A DNA stretch of 64,000 nt from Deltaproteobacteria bacterium. GTDB lineage: Bacteria; Desulfobacterota; Desulfuromonadia; Geobacterales; Pseudopelobacteraceae. This document shows positions 8,416 to 18,490 of this stretch, in pieces. The number at the start of each line of letters is the position of its first letter. The first letter of the stretch is position 1. A program made the position numbers and the translations under genes. Below the pieces are notes generated by a model that was not told the origin of the DNA, did not search any database, and worked only from the letters and a program-made list of their open reading frames with translations. The stretch spans positions 1 through 64,000 of the forward strand of contig JAJYCS010000002.1 in the NCBI GenBank assembly GCA_021778115.1, in the 5' to 3' direction.

Positions 8416-10858
8416 GCAGACTCCTCTCGGCTGTTGAGGGACGGACGTGGTCCTGTTGCTCGGCATGCACCGTCAGCAGGATCAGGTTGACCAGCCGACG
8501 TATGGCCGGCAGATCGGCCCGCTCGGCCAGCAGGTCCTGTCTGGTCTGGTCGAGCAGCTCGGCGGCGCCCTGGCCCTGCACGAGTGACCGCACGGCCTGG
8601 CGGGTCTCCCGATCCAGGTCGTGCTGTTCGCGGTCCAGCCGTCTGGCCGCATCGCCCAGGAGTCCCAGGGCCTCTGCCAGCTGCTGTTTCCGCAGGGTCG
8701 CGCGGTAGTACTGTTCTGCCAGCAGGTTGAAGTCCCGTGCCGGCATCTTCAGCGGCTGGTTGGCGGCGGAGCCGGCCATGATGCCGCGGGTCAGGCGGCC
8801 GGCGACGGAGCAGTGCTCGAAATCGTCCAGCCGGCGTTCCAGGTCCTCAATGGTGGCCTGCAGACCCAGCAGTTCGATCAGGTCGGCGGCGTCCTCGCGG
8901 AGCACCGTGAGCAGCGCCCGGCGGTATTCGTTGTTGTGTACCCGCAGGTAGCCCGGATAGCGATGGCTGGACCGGACACCGGCGGCCTTGCCCAGGATCC
9001 GGGTCATCAGGCTGTTGCGGCTCTCCTTCGCCACAAAGAAGGTGGGGATGCCGACCGCAGCGCCGAAGAAGATCTGCCGGCGTTCGCTCTCGGCCGAAGG
9101 GGTATCGGGGATGCTGGTGGGGGTGATGATGCCGTAGGCCATGTATTTGAATGCCAGGGCGGTCATCAGGGTCTGCAGGTCGGCCGCACGCCCCATGTCC
9201 TCGCCAAACCGCTCGAACAGGCTGTAGTGCCGCCCCTCGAATCCCGAAAAGCCCATCTTGCCGAATTCCCGCAGTTTATACAGCAGATAGACCGACATCT
9301 GTTCATCGAATACCCCCATTTGGGCCAGGTCTCTGCGCAGGTGGTCGGTGTTGCCCACCATCCCGTTTAAGGCCGGGCTCCGTTCGGTGGAGAGCAGGCA
9401 GACCAGGTAGTCGATCAGACGGTAGTCGGGAACGAAATCCCCCTTCAGTCCAAAGAGCGAGCTGATCAGGCGGTCGATCGGCAACGGCCCGAAGGGGGTC
9501 AACGGCTGGCCGAGGATCGAGAGGTCGGCCTTGGTGCGCCAACGGCGCCAGAACATCCGCAGATGGGTGTAGTCGAGCTCATGCGCCAGGAAGCCCAGCG
9601 CCTTTTCCGGGTGGAAGTCGGTATAGGCCAGCCGAAACGGCGCCGCCGAATAGGTGCCCACGAACAGCGGCAGAAAGTGTTCGCTGATCTTGATGGCCAG
9701 GTCACCGAGCCGTTTTTCGTGGGCGGCCGTGAATCCCGACCCGCCATCGGCCAGGGCCCTGGTCAGCCGTCGGCTGCCGATGCTGATGTGGGTGCCGTTG
9801 TTGGCCAGGCTGACGTTGGAGACGTTGGGCAGGACCACCAGATTATTAAGGATGATCCCGGATTCGCGCAGTTTGGCAACGGCATTCAGCTGGCTGCGGG
9901 AGAGCACCTGATGGCAGAGCTGCATGTAGCGGTATTTGTCCTCTCCCCGGTCCCACCCGGAGAGGCAGGGGCTCATGAACAGTTCGCGGTAGAAACTGTC
10001 GGAGACGTGGTCGTTCAGCTCCTTCTGTCGGACCGGCGGGTGGGGGGCGAAGTAGACCATCGCCCGTTGACCGTTTTCCTGCAGGCCGAAAGCCAGGTTG
10101 GCATGGCTGACCAGGAGCTGGGTCATCAGGTAGCGCAGGGCGGTCTCATGGGCTATCGCCTGGCCCATGCCCCCTGCCGCCGTCAGCGTGACCACGTTGA
10201 AGGAGAAGTTTTCCGGCGAGGTGTTGTCGTTCAAGTAGTGGCCGAGCAGCCTGATGCCGGTCTCCCTGATCGGTTGCGGCAGGAGGTCCTGTGAACCGAT
10301 CAGGTCGGCCAGGGCCAGCTTGATCAGATAACTGATCGGCAGCCGCAGCATCTCTTCACCCTGCTCGTCATGATAGATGAAGCGGGCGCAGTCTCCGCGA
10401 CGGCCGGCCGCCGGCAGCCGTTTGTCCGCCAGCAGGTCGGCCTCGAGTACTTGGTTGGCATACCCGGACAACCTGCGGCGCGCAAAGCGCACCCAGCTGT
10501 TTTCCCAGACACCGCTGCTGTTTTCCGCCAGGAACCGTTCAAGGTCGGCCTTCACCTTGTGGGGAGTTTCGCCGGCGGCGGTCCGCTTGAGGATGTTGGC
10601 AAAGTAGTTGGACTGTTCGATGATCTGCGGCAGATCGACCTGCTCCCGGCTGCCCAGCACCACCGCCTGCAGTTCGCTTTCCGAGCCGGCGGTCACATCA
10701 TCGGCCGAAAAAGGGAGCGATGCGACCAACTCCTCCGGAGAATCAAACGAAACGCCAGCCCTGATCAGGGACTGGCGTACGGTGGGGGGGACGATAGCCG
10801 AACGAGGGGAGGAGCCATCCGGCCGGACTACGGTCATCTGATGTCGGGTCGCCTGCAT
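8393..10858 (-). CDS. Uncharacterized 821-aa protein, translationally coupled to psd
   Basis: Long ORF whose 3' end overlaps the psd start; no recognised catalytic motif. Confidence 0.8.
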   Translation of the reverse strand: MQATRHQMTVVRPDGSSPRSAIVPPTVRQSLIRAGVSFDSPEELVASLPFSADDVTAGSESELQAVVLGSREQVDLPQIIEQSNYFANILKRTAAGETPHKVKADLERFLAENSSGVWENSWVRFARRRLSGYANQVLEADLLADKRLPAAGRRGDCARFIYHDEQGEEMLRLPISYLIKLALADLIGSQDLLPQPIRETGIRLLGHYLNDNTSPENFSFNVVTLTAAGGMGQAIAHETALRYLMTQLLVSHANLAFGLQENGQRAMVYFAPHPPVRQKELNDHVSDSFYRELFMSPCLSGWDRGEDKYRYMQLCHQVLSRSQLNAVAKLRESGIILNNLVVLPNVSNVSLANNGTHISIGSRRLTRALADGGSGFTAAHEKRLGDLAIKISEHFLPLFVGTYSAAPFRLAYTDFHPEKALGFLAHELDYTHLRMFWRRWRTKADLSILGQPLTPFGPLPIDRLISSLFGLKGDFVPDYRLIDYLVCLLSTERSPALNGMVGNTDHLRRDLAQMGVFDEQMSVYLLYKLREFGKMGFSGFEGRHYSLFERFGEDMGRAADLQTLMTALAFKYMAYGIITPTSIPDTPSAESERRQIFFGAAVGIPTFFVAKESRNSLMTRILGKAAGVRSSHRYPGYLRVHNNEYRRALLTVLREDAADLIELLGLQATIEDLERRLDDFEHCSVAGRLTRGIMAGSAANQPLKMPARDFNLLAEQYYRATLRKQQLAEALGLLGDAARRLDREQHDLDRETRQAVRSLVQGQGAAELLDQTRQDLLAERADLPAIRRLVNLILLTVHAEQQDHVRPSTAERSLHAAASVH

Positions 10859-11046
10859 CGGTAGCCTTTGGTCTGCGCGTAAGGAAAGATGGTGAGCGTT
10901 ACCCGTACAGTATACGGCGGTTATGCTACAGTGCTGCGGATATCGGGCAACGATTCCGTGAAACGTGTTTCCGGCATCTCCATGGTTGAACTCTTGCCGG
11001 ACGGGTGTATGATTGCAACATTACCCTGTGTATCGCGGGAGGTTCG

Positions 11047-11517
11047 ATGCAGCAACTGACAAAGACCATCACCATGCCGGGGCGCAAGCGGATCGCCCTG
11101 GTGGCCCACGACCACAAGAAGGGAGACCTGCTGGAGTGGGCCCGTTTCAACCGGGCCGTCCTGGTGGAGCATGAGCTGTACGCCACCGGCACCACCGGCG
11201 CCCTGCTGCAGGAACGCCTGGGGCTTTCAGTGACCCGCCTCCAGAGCGGCCCCTTGGGGGGCGATCAGCAGATCGGGGCCCGGATTGCGGAGGGGGAGAT
11301 CGATTTTGTGATCTTTTTCTGGGATCCCCTGGAGCCCCAGCCCCACGACCCCGATGTGAAGGCACTTCTACGGATAGCGGTGGTCTGGAACATACCGGTT
11401 GCCTGCAACCGGGCCACCGCCGATTTCATGATCTCATCGTCCCTGATGCACCACCCCTATGACCGCATGCTGCCGGACTACGACCAGTACCGGCAGCGGC
11501 TTACGTCGGGCATCTGA
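11047..11517 (+). CDS. mgsA: Methylglyoxal synthase
   Basis: [25 protein letters not shown]..., [40 protein letters not shown] and [11 protein letters not shown] are MgsA hallmarks; SD GGGAGG before ATG 11047. Confidence 0.95.
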   Translation: MQQLTKTITMPGRKRIALVAHDHKKGDLLEWARFNRAVLVEHELYATGTTGALLQERLGLSVTRLQSGPLGGDQQIGARIAEGEIDFVIFFWDPLEPQPHDPDVKALLRIAVVWNIPVACNRATADFMISSSLMHHPYDRMLPDYDQYRQRLTSGI

Positions 11518-11540
11518 GCGGACCCCCGCAGGAGGCAGTC

Positions 11541-12584
11541 ATGACCAGCCCTCAGCAGACTTCGCTGTACAAGACCATCCCCCTGGCCGACGATCCGAAG
11601 GTACGGCGCCGCTATCTGGTGCTGGATGAGCCGCTGGTGGGCAATTTCCGTTTCGGTCTGCTGCTTGAGGACCTGGATATCATGGCCGAGCAGGCGGCCC
11701 TGGCCTACGCCCGTCTGAGCCACCCCGACGCCAAGGTGGTCACCGCCGCCATCGACAACATCATCGTCCGCCATGTGGTGGATGTGGAGCGGGACATCCA
11801 GATCGACGCCCGGATCAACCACGTGGGCCGAACCTCCATGGTGGTGGGGATGCGGGTGGAGCACCCCGGCGACCCCGGCACCCATATCGCCTCCTGCTAT
11901 TTCACCATGGTGGCCCGTGGTGGTGAGGCGGCCGAGGAGAGCCGCACCCTGCTGCCCCTGGAATATCAGGATGCCCTGGAGCGGCGCCGGGCAGAGAAGG
12001 CCGAGCAGGACCGGGAGCAGTACCGGCAGCAGCAGGCCGCCCAGCAGGAACCGCCCAGCAGGGAGGAGTACGACCTGCTGCGGCAGCTGCATGAGGCCCA
12101 GGAGACCCCCGGTTTCAGCGGCCTGCGGGCCGACCGGCTGGTGGTGGACGGCTGGGAACGGATGTACCCGGAGCAGGAGTATGTGCCGCACCGGATCTTC
12201 GGCGGTTATATCATCCGCCGGGCCTACGAGCTCTCCGCCATCTGCGCCGAGCTGATCGCCCCGGACCGCCCGATCATCGCGGCGGTGAACCGGATCAACT
12301 TCTTCCACCCGGTGAGGCTGGGGGACAAGCTGCACTACACCTGCCGCGTGGTCTACACCAGCGACAGCTTCATCTGCGTCGAGGCCGGCATCGAGCGGAT
12401 CAGCCGTGACCGGACCAGCAAGGCCCTCTCCAACTCCTGCCTGTTCACCTTTGTCAATGTGGACAGTGCACTGAAACACCGGCCGGTGGCCCCGGTCTAC
12501 CCCACTACCTATGCCGAGGATGCCCGCTATCTGGCGGCCCACCGCAGCCACCGGGCCATGCAGCAACACTATCGGCTCTTGTAG
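11541..12584 (+). CDS. Acyl-CoA thioesterase (double hotdog)
   Basis: 347-aa ORF; two hotdog-like halves (GNFRFGLLLEDLD...; HRIFGGYIIRRAYEL). Confidence 0.75.
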   Translation: MTSPQQTSLYKTIPLADDPKVRRRYLVLDEPLVGNFRFGLLLEDLDIMAEQAALAYARLSHPDAKVVTAAIDNIIVRHVVDVERDIQIDARINHVGRTSMVVGMRVEHPGDPGTHIASCYFTMVARGGEAAEESRTLLPLEYQDALERRRAEKAEQDREQYRQQQAAQQEPPSREEYDLLRQLHEAQETPGFSGLRADRLVVDGWERMYPEQEYVPHRIFGGYIIRRAYELSAICAELIAPDRPIIAAVNRINFFHPVRLGDKLHYTCRVVYTSDSFICVEAGIERISRDRTSKALSNSCLFTFVNVDSALKHRPVAPVYPTTYAEDARYLAAHRSHRAMQQHYRLL

Positions 12585-12612
12585 TCCCGGCGCCACGGGA
12601 AATTTTTTATAC
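12585..12612 (+). terminator. Short intrinsic terminator candidate after the thioesterase gene
   Basis: TCCCG-gcgcca-CGGGA hairpin followed by AATTTTTTA. Confidence 0.5.
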
Positions 12613-12718
12613 CCCCTTTTCAGAGTGACAGACTGCTGTCATCCCTCTCTGCTACAGTTCACCGCCGATAAGCCGTGGAATAATCCGCCTTGACCGTCCT
12701 ACTGGCTCGTATATACGG

Positions 12719-14218
12719 GTGAATTTCCGGAGTGAGGGGTGTTGGACTGTGTATAAATACGCCAACAAGATCGATGCGCTCACCGCCATTCTGAAGCGGC
12801 TCGACAGCGGCGAACAGCTGACCACGGAGCGTTTGTCCCAGGATTTTCAGGTGGGGGTGCGGACCATCTACCGTTACCTGAGCCACCTGCAGGCCGCCGG
12901 TTACCCGATCTACTACGACAAGCAGCACAAGAGTTATCGCTTTCTGCACAACTTCCGGCTGAACCAGCTCAAGGCCGCCAGCGGCGACGCCGCCTTCTCC
13001 CTGCACCCGATCAACCAGATGAACGGCATGGCCATCGCCACCTTCCGTCTTAGTGGCGAGTGCATCCACAAGAACCGGGCCATGGTCCGGCTACTCTGCT
13101 GTCCGGACCGGCACGCCTGCTGCGCCAACTTCAGGGAGCTTGACTGGTGGCGTGAGTCGGGGCTGCTGGCCATGGCGGAGGAGGCGATCGCCACGGGCCA
13201 TGAGGTCTGTCGCGACCTGACCATAACCCTCAACAACCGGGAGCGCTGGATACAGGCCCATATGACCCTGGTGGAGCAGGGGGCCGGTTCTTATCTGCTC
13301 CTGCTGGCCCAGGACCTCTCCCCCCGGATGCACAAAGAGCTGCAGGTGGCCCGTTTCTTTGCCGCCATGAACCAGCCGCCCCGGTTGATCCTGGTGACCG
13401 ATGCCGCCGGCGTCATTGAGTATGTGAGCGAGCGTGCCGAGGAGCTGACCGGCTACAGCGCCGCTGAACTGATCGGCGCCAATCCGCGTATCCTCCAATC
13501 CGGCATGACCCCGCCCGGGACCTACCATAATCTCTGGAGCACCATCAGCCAGGGCTTCTCCTGGAGCGGTGAGCTGTATAACCGGAAGAAGAACGGCGAC
13601 GGTTACTGGCAGCATCTGCATATCGTCCCGATCCGCAATCACCAGCAGGGGGTCTCCCGCTATGTGGCGGTCATCGAGGATATCTCCCGCCAGAAGCTCC
13701 TGGACGAGGAGATCTACCGCTACGCCATCATCGACCGGATCACCGGGCTGTACAACCGCCGGATCTGGCTGGCCCTGGGTAACCGGGACCTGGCAGCCGC
13801 CCAGCGGTATCGGCATCCGATGACCCTGCTGCTGGTGGATATCGACCGGTTCAAGGCGGTAAACGACCAGTACGGCTATCCGGCGGGCAACCGTTACCTG
13901 CAGCAGCTGGCGGACTGCTGCCGCGTACAGCTCAGGAGCACCGACCTGATCGGCCGCTTTGACAAGGACGCCTTCACCATCCTTTTGACCGAATCGACCC
14001 TTGCCGATGGGGCGCTGGTGGCGGCCCGTATCCACGAACAGGCCGGGCAGATCAGGATCGATACCCCGGACGGTGCCCTTGCCTGCACCGTCACCGTGGC
14101 CGGGGCAAGCCTTGCCCCGGAGCAGCAGTCCCTGGAACAGCTGGTAACGGCGTGTGAGGGGCTGCTCCGCCAGCAGCAGGCCCAACAGCAGGGTAATCGC
14201 TGTATCGGTTTTTCATGA
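12719..14218 (+). CDS. HTH-PAS-(degenerate) GGDEF protein
   Basis: N-terminal HTH (TERLSQDFQVGVRTIYRYLSHLQAAGYPI), PAS (VTDAAGVIEYVSERAEELTGYSAAELIG), GGDEF-like domain with GRFDKDAF replacing GGDEF. GTG at 12749 behind GAGGGG is an alternative start. Confidence 0.8.
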   Translation: MNFRSEGCWTVYKYANKIDALTAILKRLDSGEQLTTERLSQDFQVGVRTIYRYLSHLQAAGYPIYYDKQHKSYRFLHNFRLNQLKAASGDAAFSLHPINQMNGMAIATFRLSGECIHKNRAMVRLLCCPDRHACCANFRELDWWRESGLLAMAEEAIATGHEVCRDLTITLNNRERWIQAHMTLVEQGAGSYLLLLAQDLSPRMHKELQVARFFAAMNQPPRLILVTDAAGVIEYVSERAEELTGYSAAELIGANPRILQSGMTPPGTYHNLWSTISQGFSWSGELYNRKKNGDGYWQHLHIVPIRNHQQGVSRYVAVIEDISRQKLLDEEIYRYAIIDRITGLYNRRIWLALGNRDLAAAQRYRHPMTLLLVDIDRFKAVNDQYGYPAGNRYLQQLADCCRVQLRSTDLIGRFDKDAFTILLTESTLADGALVAARIHEQAGQIRIDTPDGALACTVTVAGASLAPEQQSLEQLVTACEGLLRQQQAQQQGNRCIGFS

Positions 14219-16227
14219 TCGCGGGGTGGCGTAAAGAGCGCTCCTTCAGTCAAGCCGCCCGTCTGCACTGGCTGGCGTTGGCGGTGGCCCTGGTCCTGGT
14301 GGGCGGGGTGATCGGCTATAACCTGCTGCTCATGCGTGAACGGGTGATCCGGCAGGAGGAGAGCCGGCTGCTCTCCCAGGCCCGGGTGATCGGCAACGGC
14401 ATCGAACTGCAGCTTGAGGTGACCAATCGGGCCCTGGAGGGGGTGCTGCACGAGTACCGGCAACTCTCCCCGCCCGGCGATCGCAGTCGCCTCAACCGGC
14501 GGCTCGGGCTGCTGGTTGAGGCGATACCGGGGATCCGGACCCTGGTCGTCACCGATGCCGCTGGGGTGGTCATCGCCAGCAACCGGCCGGAGCTGATCGG
14601 CCGCAGTACCGCCTCCCGCCAGTATTTCACCGAACCGCGCCGCCACCTGCACGCCGCAACCCTCTACATCTCACCCCCGTTTCGTTCCTACCTGCGCAAC
14701 TACCTGTTCGACCTGACCCGGGTCCTCCCCGGGACCGGCGGCCGTTTTGGCGGCGTGATCAGCGCCGGGGTCGATCCCGACTTCTTTGCCGATATCCTGG
14801 AGGCGTCCCTGTACGCGCCGGACATGCGGAACACCATTGCCCATGGCGACGGGCTCCGCTTCATGTCGCTGCCGCTGCAGAAGGGGCTGGACGGCACCGA
14901 TATGGCGGTGAGCGGCTCCCTGTTCAACCGGCACCGCAGGGGCGGCCGGATGGAGGATCTCTATACCGACCGCCCCTGCAGCAGGACCGGGGAACACCGG
15001 ATTGTGGCCTTTCGCACCGTGCAGCCGGCAGCCCTGCGGATGGACCGGCCCCTGGTGGTGATCTGCAGCCGCAGCACGGCGGCTATCCTGCAGGGATGGC
15101 GTGATCAGACGATTTTTCAGGGGGTGTTGTTCCTGCTCCTCTGTCTCGGTGGTGCACTGGGGCTTGTGCTGGTGCACCGGCGCCAGCGGATCCTGGAGCT
15201 GGCTGCCCGCAGGACGGAAGAACTGGTGGGGTTGCGCTACCAGCTGCTGGATTACGCAAGCCTCCATCCGGTGGATGAGCTTCTGCAGTATGCCCTTGAC
15301 GAGGTCTGCCGGATCACCGACAGCCCGATCGGGTTCTACCACTTTGTCGATCCGGACCAGCAGGGGCTTACCCTGCAGGCCTGGTCCACCCGCACCAAGG
15401 AGGAGTTTTGCCGTGCCGACGGGGCCGGGATGCACTACGACATCGGCCAGGCCGGGGTCTGGGCCGACGCCGTCCGGACCAGGGCGCCGGTGATCCATAA
15501 CGACTATGCCGCCGTGCCGGATACGAAGGGTCTGCCCCCGGGCCATGCGCAGGTGGTACGCGAGCTGGTGGTGCCGGTGATCCGTGATGAACGGGTGGTG
15601 GCGGTGCTGGGGGTGGGGAACAAGGTAACCCCCTACGGCGAAAAGGATACGGTGGAGGTTGATTACCTGGCCGATGTCACCTGGGAGATCATCGCCAGCC
15701 GTCGGGATCAGGAGGAGCTGCGGCAGGCCAATGAACTGCTGGCCACCCAGGCCCGGATCGATTTCCTGACCGGCGTCTACAACCGGCGGATGCTGGACAG
15801 CCTGCTGACGGCGGAGATGACCCGCGCCTGCCGCTACGACGAGCCGTTGTCCCTCATCATGCTGGACCTGGATCACTTCAAGCGGGTGAATGACAGCTTG
15901 GGGCACCGTGCCGGCGATCAGGTGCTGCAGCGGCTGGTAGCGCTGCTCTCCGGCAGGGTACGCAGTCACGACATCGTAAGCCGCTGGGGGGGCGAGGAGT
16001 TCCTGGTCCTGACCCCCAACAGCGATCTCAGCCAGGCCGCTGCCCTGGCTGAAGACCTGCGGGAGCTGACGGCTGAGCACGATTTTGGCGATGGCCTGCG
16101 GATCACGGTCAGCTTCGGCGTCACCAGCCATTGCTGCGGCGAATCGGCGGAGACTTTTGTGGCCCGGGCCGATACCGCCCTCTACGAGGCCAAGCGCAAC
16201 GGCAGAAACCGGGTGGAACGGCTCTGA
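14215..16227 (+). CDS. Diguanylate cyclase: membrane sensor, GAF and GGDEF
   Basis: Two TM segments flanking a Cache-like domain, GAF-like region, RSHDIVSRWGGEEF (I-site RxxD and active GGEEF). ATGA overlap with the previous gene. Confidence 0.85.
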   Translation: MIAGWRKERSFSQAARLHWLALAVALVLVGGVIGYNLLLMRERVIRQEESRLLSQARVIGNGIELQLEVTNRALEGVLHEYRQLSPPGDRSRLNRRLGLLVEAIPGIRTLVVTDAAGVVIASNRPELIGRSTASRQYFTEPRRHLHAATLYISPPFRSYLRNYLFDLTRVLPGTGGRFGGVISAGVDPDFFADILEASLYAPDMRNTIAHGDGLRFMSLPLQKGLDGTDMAVSGSLFNRHRRGGRMEDLYTDRPCSRTGEHRIVAFRTVQPAALRMDRPLVVICSRSTAAILQGWRDQTIFQGVLFLLLCLGGALGLVLVHRRQRILELAARRTEELVGLRYQLLDYASLHPVDELLQYALDEVCRITDSPIGFYHFVDPDQQGLTLQAWSTRTKEEFCRADGAGMHYDIGQAGVWADAVRTRAPVIHNDYAAVPDTKGLPPGHAQVVRELVVPVIRDERVVAVLGVGNKVTPYGEKDTVEVDYLADVTWEIIASRRDQEELRQANELLATQARIDFLTGVYNRRMLDSLLTAEMTRACRYDEPLSLIMLDLDHFKRVNDSLGHRAGDQVLQRLVALLSGRVRSHDIVSRWGGEEFLVLTPNSDLSQAAALAEDLRELTAEHDFGDGLRITVSFGVTSHCCGESAETFVARADTALYEAKRNGRNRVERL

Positions 16228-16266
16228 GTTTTTGTCCGGCAGTTCGACCAGAAGAACATGCGCAGG

Positions 16267-17664
16267 CTAATCCGGCAGCTCGATGGTGAAACGGGCTCCT
16301 CCACTTGGGTTGTTAACCGCCTGCAGTCTGCCCTCCATATGTTTCTCGATGATTGCCTTGGCCATGTACAGGCCGATTCCGGAACCGCCCGGTCCTTTGG
16401 TTGTAAAGTATGGCTCGAAGATATGGGGCAGATCGGATGCCGGGATGCCGGCTCCGCTGTCCTCGATAGTTACGCGTGGGCCAAGGGCGCCCCGGTCTAT
16501 GGTTACCGTGATCAGTTGTGTTCCTCCCTCCTGCTCTTTCAGGGCATCAATGGCATTGTTGAGGATGTTCAGCAGTACCTGCAGATATTCAGCTTGATAG
16601 CCGATGACGGTTGGTGTCGCATCGGCTATCAGACGCCATTTAATCTGATGCTGCTCCAGGCGGGGTATGACAAAGTGCAGGGCCTGGTTGACGGCCACCT
16701 TAAGGTTAAAGGGGTGCGGTTGCTTCTCCTGACGGAAGAATATCCGGAAATCGTCGATGGTCTTTGACATGTACGTGATGATCTCCATCACGCTGCGCAC
16801 ATCGCTTGCCAGCTGCTCATCGCTTAACTCTCTGGATTGGCGCAGCAGTTGGATCCCCTGCACGTAGATGGCGATATTGTTCAGGGGCTGCCGCCACTGG
16901 TGGGCGATAGTATTCAGCACTTCTCCCATGGCGGCCTGGCGGCTCTGCTGCAGCAACAACTCGTCCTTGTGCCGCAGTTCGGCAACCGTTTCAGCTACCC
17001 GCTGTTCCAGCGTTCGGTTCAGCTCCTCCAGCTGCTGTTGATGGATCTTCAACTGTTCTTCGGCCCATTTCCGCTTGCTTATATCACGCACCAGCACGAT
17101 GCAGCACGGTCTGCCCTCCAGGACTGCGCAGCGCATGCTCACCTCCACCCAGAACTGGTGGCCGTCCTTGTGGGTGGACAGCCATTCGAAGAGCTGCGGT
17201 TGACCTGCGGCGGCCCGGTGGATCCATTCTAGGGCATCAACATCCCGGTAGGGAGCTTCATCGGTTCCGAGGCGGAACAGCCCCAGCTCCAGTGCTTCAT
17301 CGCGGTGGTAGCCGTACATCCGGCACATGGTAGCGTTTACATCCAGGATGCGGCCGGTATCGGCGTCGTGGATGAATATCGCGTCGCTTAAGAGATCGTA
17401 GATGGTGTGGAAACGCTCCTCGCTTTCAGTAAGCCTGGCGTTTGCCTCGGCCAGGATACGATGATCGCTGGTGATAAGGCGGTAAAGCAGCAGTGAGGTA
17501 AGCAGGACGAAGAGCCAGCCCTTGAATACCGCCAGCCGAGTCATAGTGGCGGGATTGTGTACCAGCCAGCCTACCATGGCATCGGAGGTCAGGATCCAAA
17601 TCCCGGCGAAAAAGGCGTAGATAGCGACAATGCGCAGCGTGGCAAGGTGGTTCGAGCGGCTCAT
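16267..17664 (-). CDS. PAS-domain membrane sensor histidine kinase
   Basis: TM region, PAS (YDLLSDAIFIHDADTGRILDVNATMCRMYGY), AHQWRQPLNNIA, DSGAGI and GGSGIGLYMAK. ATG at 17664 overlaps the end of the upstream gene. Confidence 0.85.
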   Translation of the reverse strand: MSRSNHLATLRIVAIYAFFAGIWILTSDAMVGWLVHNPATMTRLAVFKGWLFVLLTSLLLYRLITSDHRILAEANARLTESEERFHTIYDLLSDAIFIHDADTGRILDVNATMCRMYGYHRDEALELGLFRLGTDEAPYRDVDALEWIHRAAAGQPQLFEWLSTHKDGHQFWVEVSMRCAVLEGRPCCIVLVRDISKRKWAEEQLKIHQQQLEELNRTLEQRVAETVAELRHKDELLLQQSRQAAMGEVLNTIAHQWRQPLNNIAIYVQGIQLLRQSRELSDEQLASDVRSVMEIITYMSKTIDDFRIFFRQEKQPHPFNLKVAVNQALHFVIPRLEQHQIKWRLIADATPTVIGYQAEYLQVLLNILNNAIDALKEQEGGTQLITVTIDRGALGPRVTIEDSGAGIPASDLPHIFEPYFTTKGPGGSGIGLYMAKAIIEKHMEGRLQAVNNPSGGARFTIELPD

Positions 17665-18488
17665 GGTGAGACCTTTAGATACTGCTGCCAGAGCGCCATG
17701 ACGATCTCGAAGGCGATCAGGATGATGATGATCCACTCCAGGCGGGCGGAACGGCGGGCGTGGGAGAGGTTGGCAAAGACGTCGGTGACCCCCAGCAGGG
17801 TCTCCGATTTATGTTTTATCTCGAGATAGCGCGGACGCAGCTCGAACAGACCGGCCATGGTGAGGTAGAACCGTTCGGCCGCGGCGTTGTCCCAGGTGAT
17901 GTCGGGCTTATCCAAGACCATGATCTGGGCGATGGAGGCGTATTTGAACCCCAGTACCGTGGCGGCCAGTTGCGCCAGGTCGCGGTCCGGCAGCTCCAGC
18001 TTCCCCTTTTTCAGGCGGGCGATCAGCCCCTCCACCTCGTCCAGCACCGCATCGGTCCGCTCTTCGATCCGCTCCAGGGCCACCGACTGGGCCAGCACCA
18101 GGCAGATGATCTCCTGGCAGGCCTGGCTGTACTCGGTCATGACGGCGGCATCGTTGGTGACCGTCGCCTCTCTGCCAGAGGCGACCTCAAGTCGATACTC
18201 TTCGCGGAACGGCAGCTGGGAACGGGCCTTCAGGCTGTCCGCGTAGCGGCCGATGCCGTCCAGAAAACGGCCCACCAGGTCATCGGAGCTGTTGAGAAAG
18301 ACCAGGGCGCCGAATGAATACAGGTAGACCTGCAGGTCGTCTCCTTCCTGACTGAGGGCGAAGGTGACCGGATTCAGATGCATTGGTTCTTCCCAGCGGT
18401 ATCTGCGGCCGAGGTTCAGTCTGGCGGCCAGGCGGTTCAGCTCCAGTTCGGCATCGAGGGCAAAGGCGGTAAAGGTGATCGACTCCAT
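17661..18488 (-). CDS. RMD1/DUF155 family protein
   Basis: 275-aa ORF; SQEGDDLQVYLYSFGALVFLN and C-terminal TM (LEWIIIILIAFEIVMALWQ) as in RMD1/YagE-type proteins. Confidence 0.7.
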   Translation of the reverse strand: MESITFTAFALDAELELNRLAARLNLGRRYRWEEPMHLNPVTFALSQEGDDLQVYLYSFGALVFLNSSDDLVGRFLDGIGRYADSLKARSQLPFREEYRLEVASGREATVTNDAAVMTEYSQACQEIICLVLAQSVALERIEERTDAVLDEVEGLIARLKKGKLELPDRDLAQLAATVLGFKYASIAQIMVLDKPDITWDNAAAERFYLTMAGLFELRPRYLEIKHKSETLLGVTDVFANLSHARRSARLEWIIIILIAFEIVMALWQQYLKVSP

Positions 18489-18490
18489 GG

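Noticed and set aside
11478-12596. 372-aa minus-strand ORF opposite the thioesterase
   Set aside because: Antisense shadow, His/Gly-rich; + strand ORF is well supported.
14671-16131. 486-aa minus-strand ORF opposite the GGDEF gene
   Set aside because: Antisense shadow; GGEEF/I-site are on the + strand.
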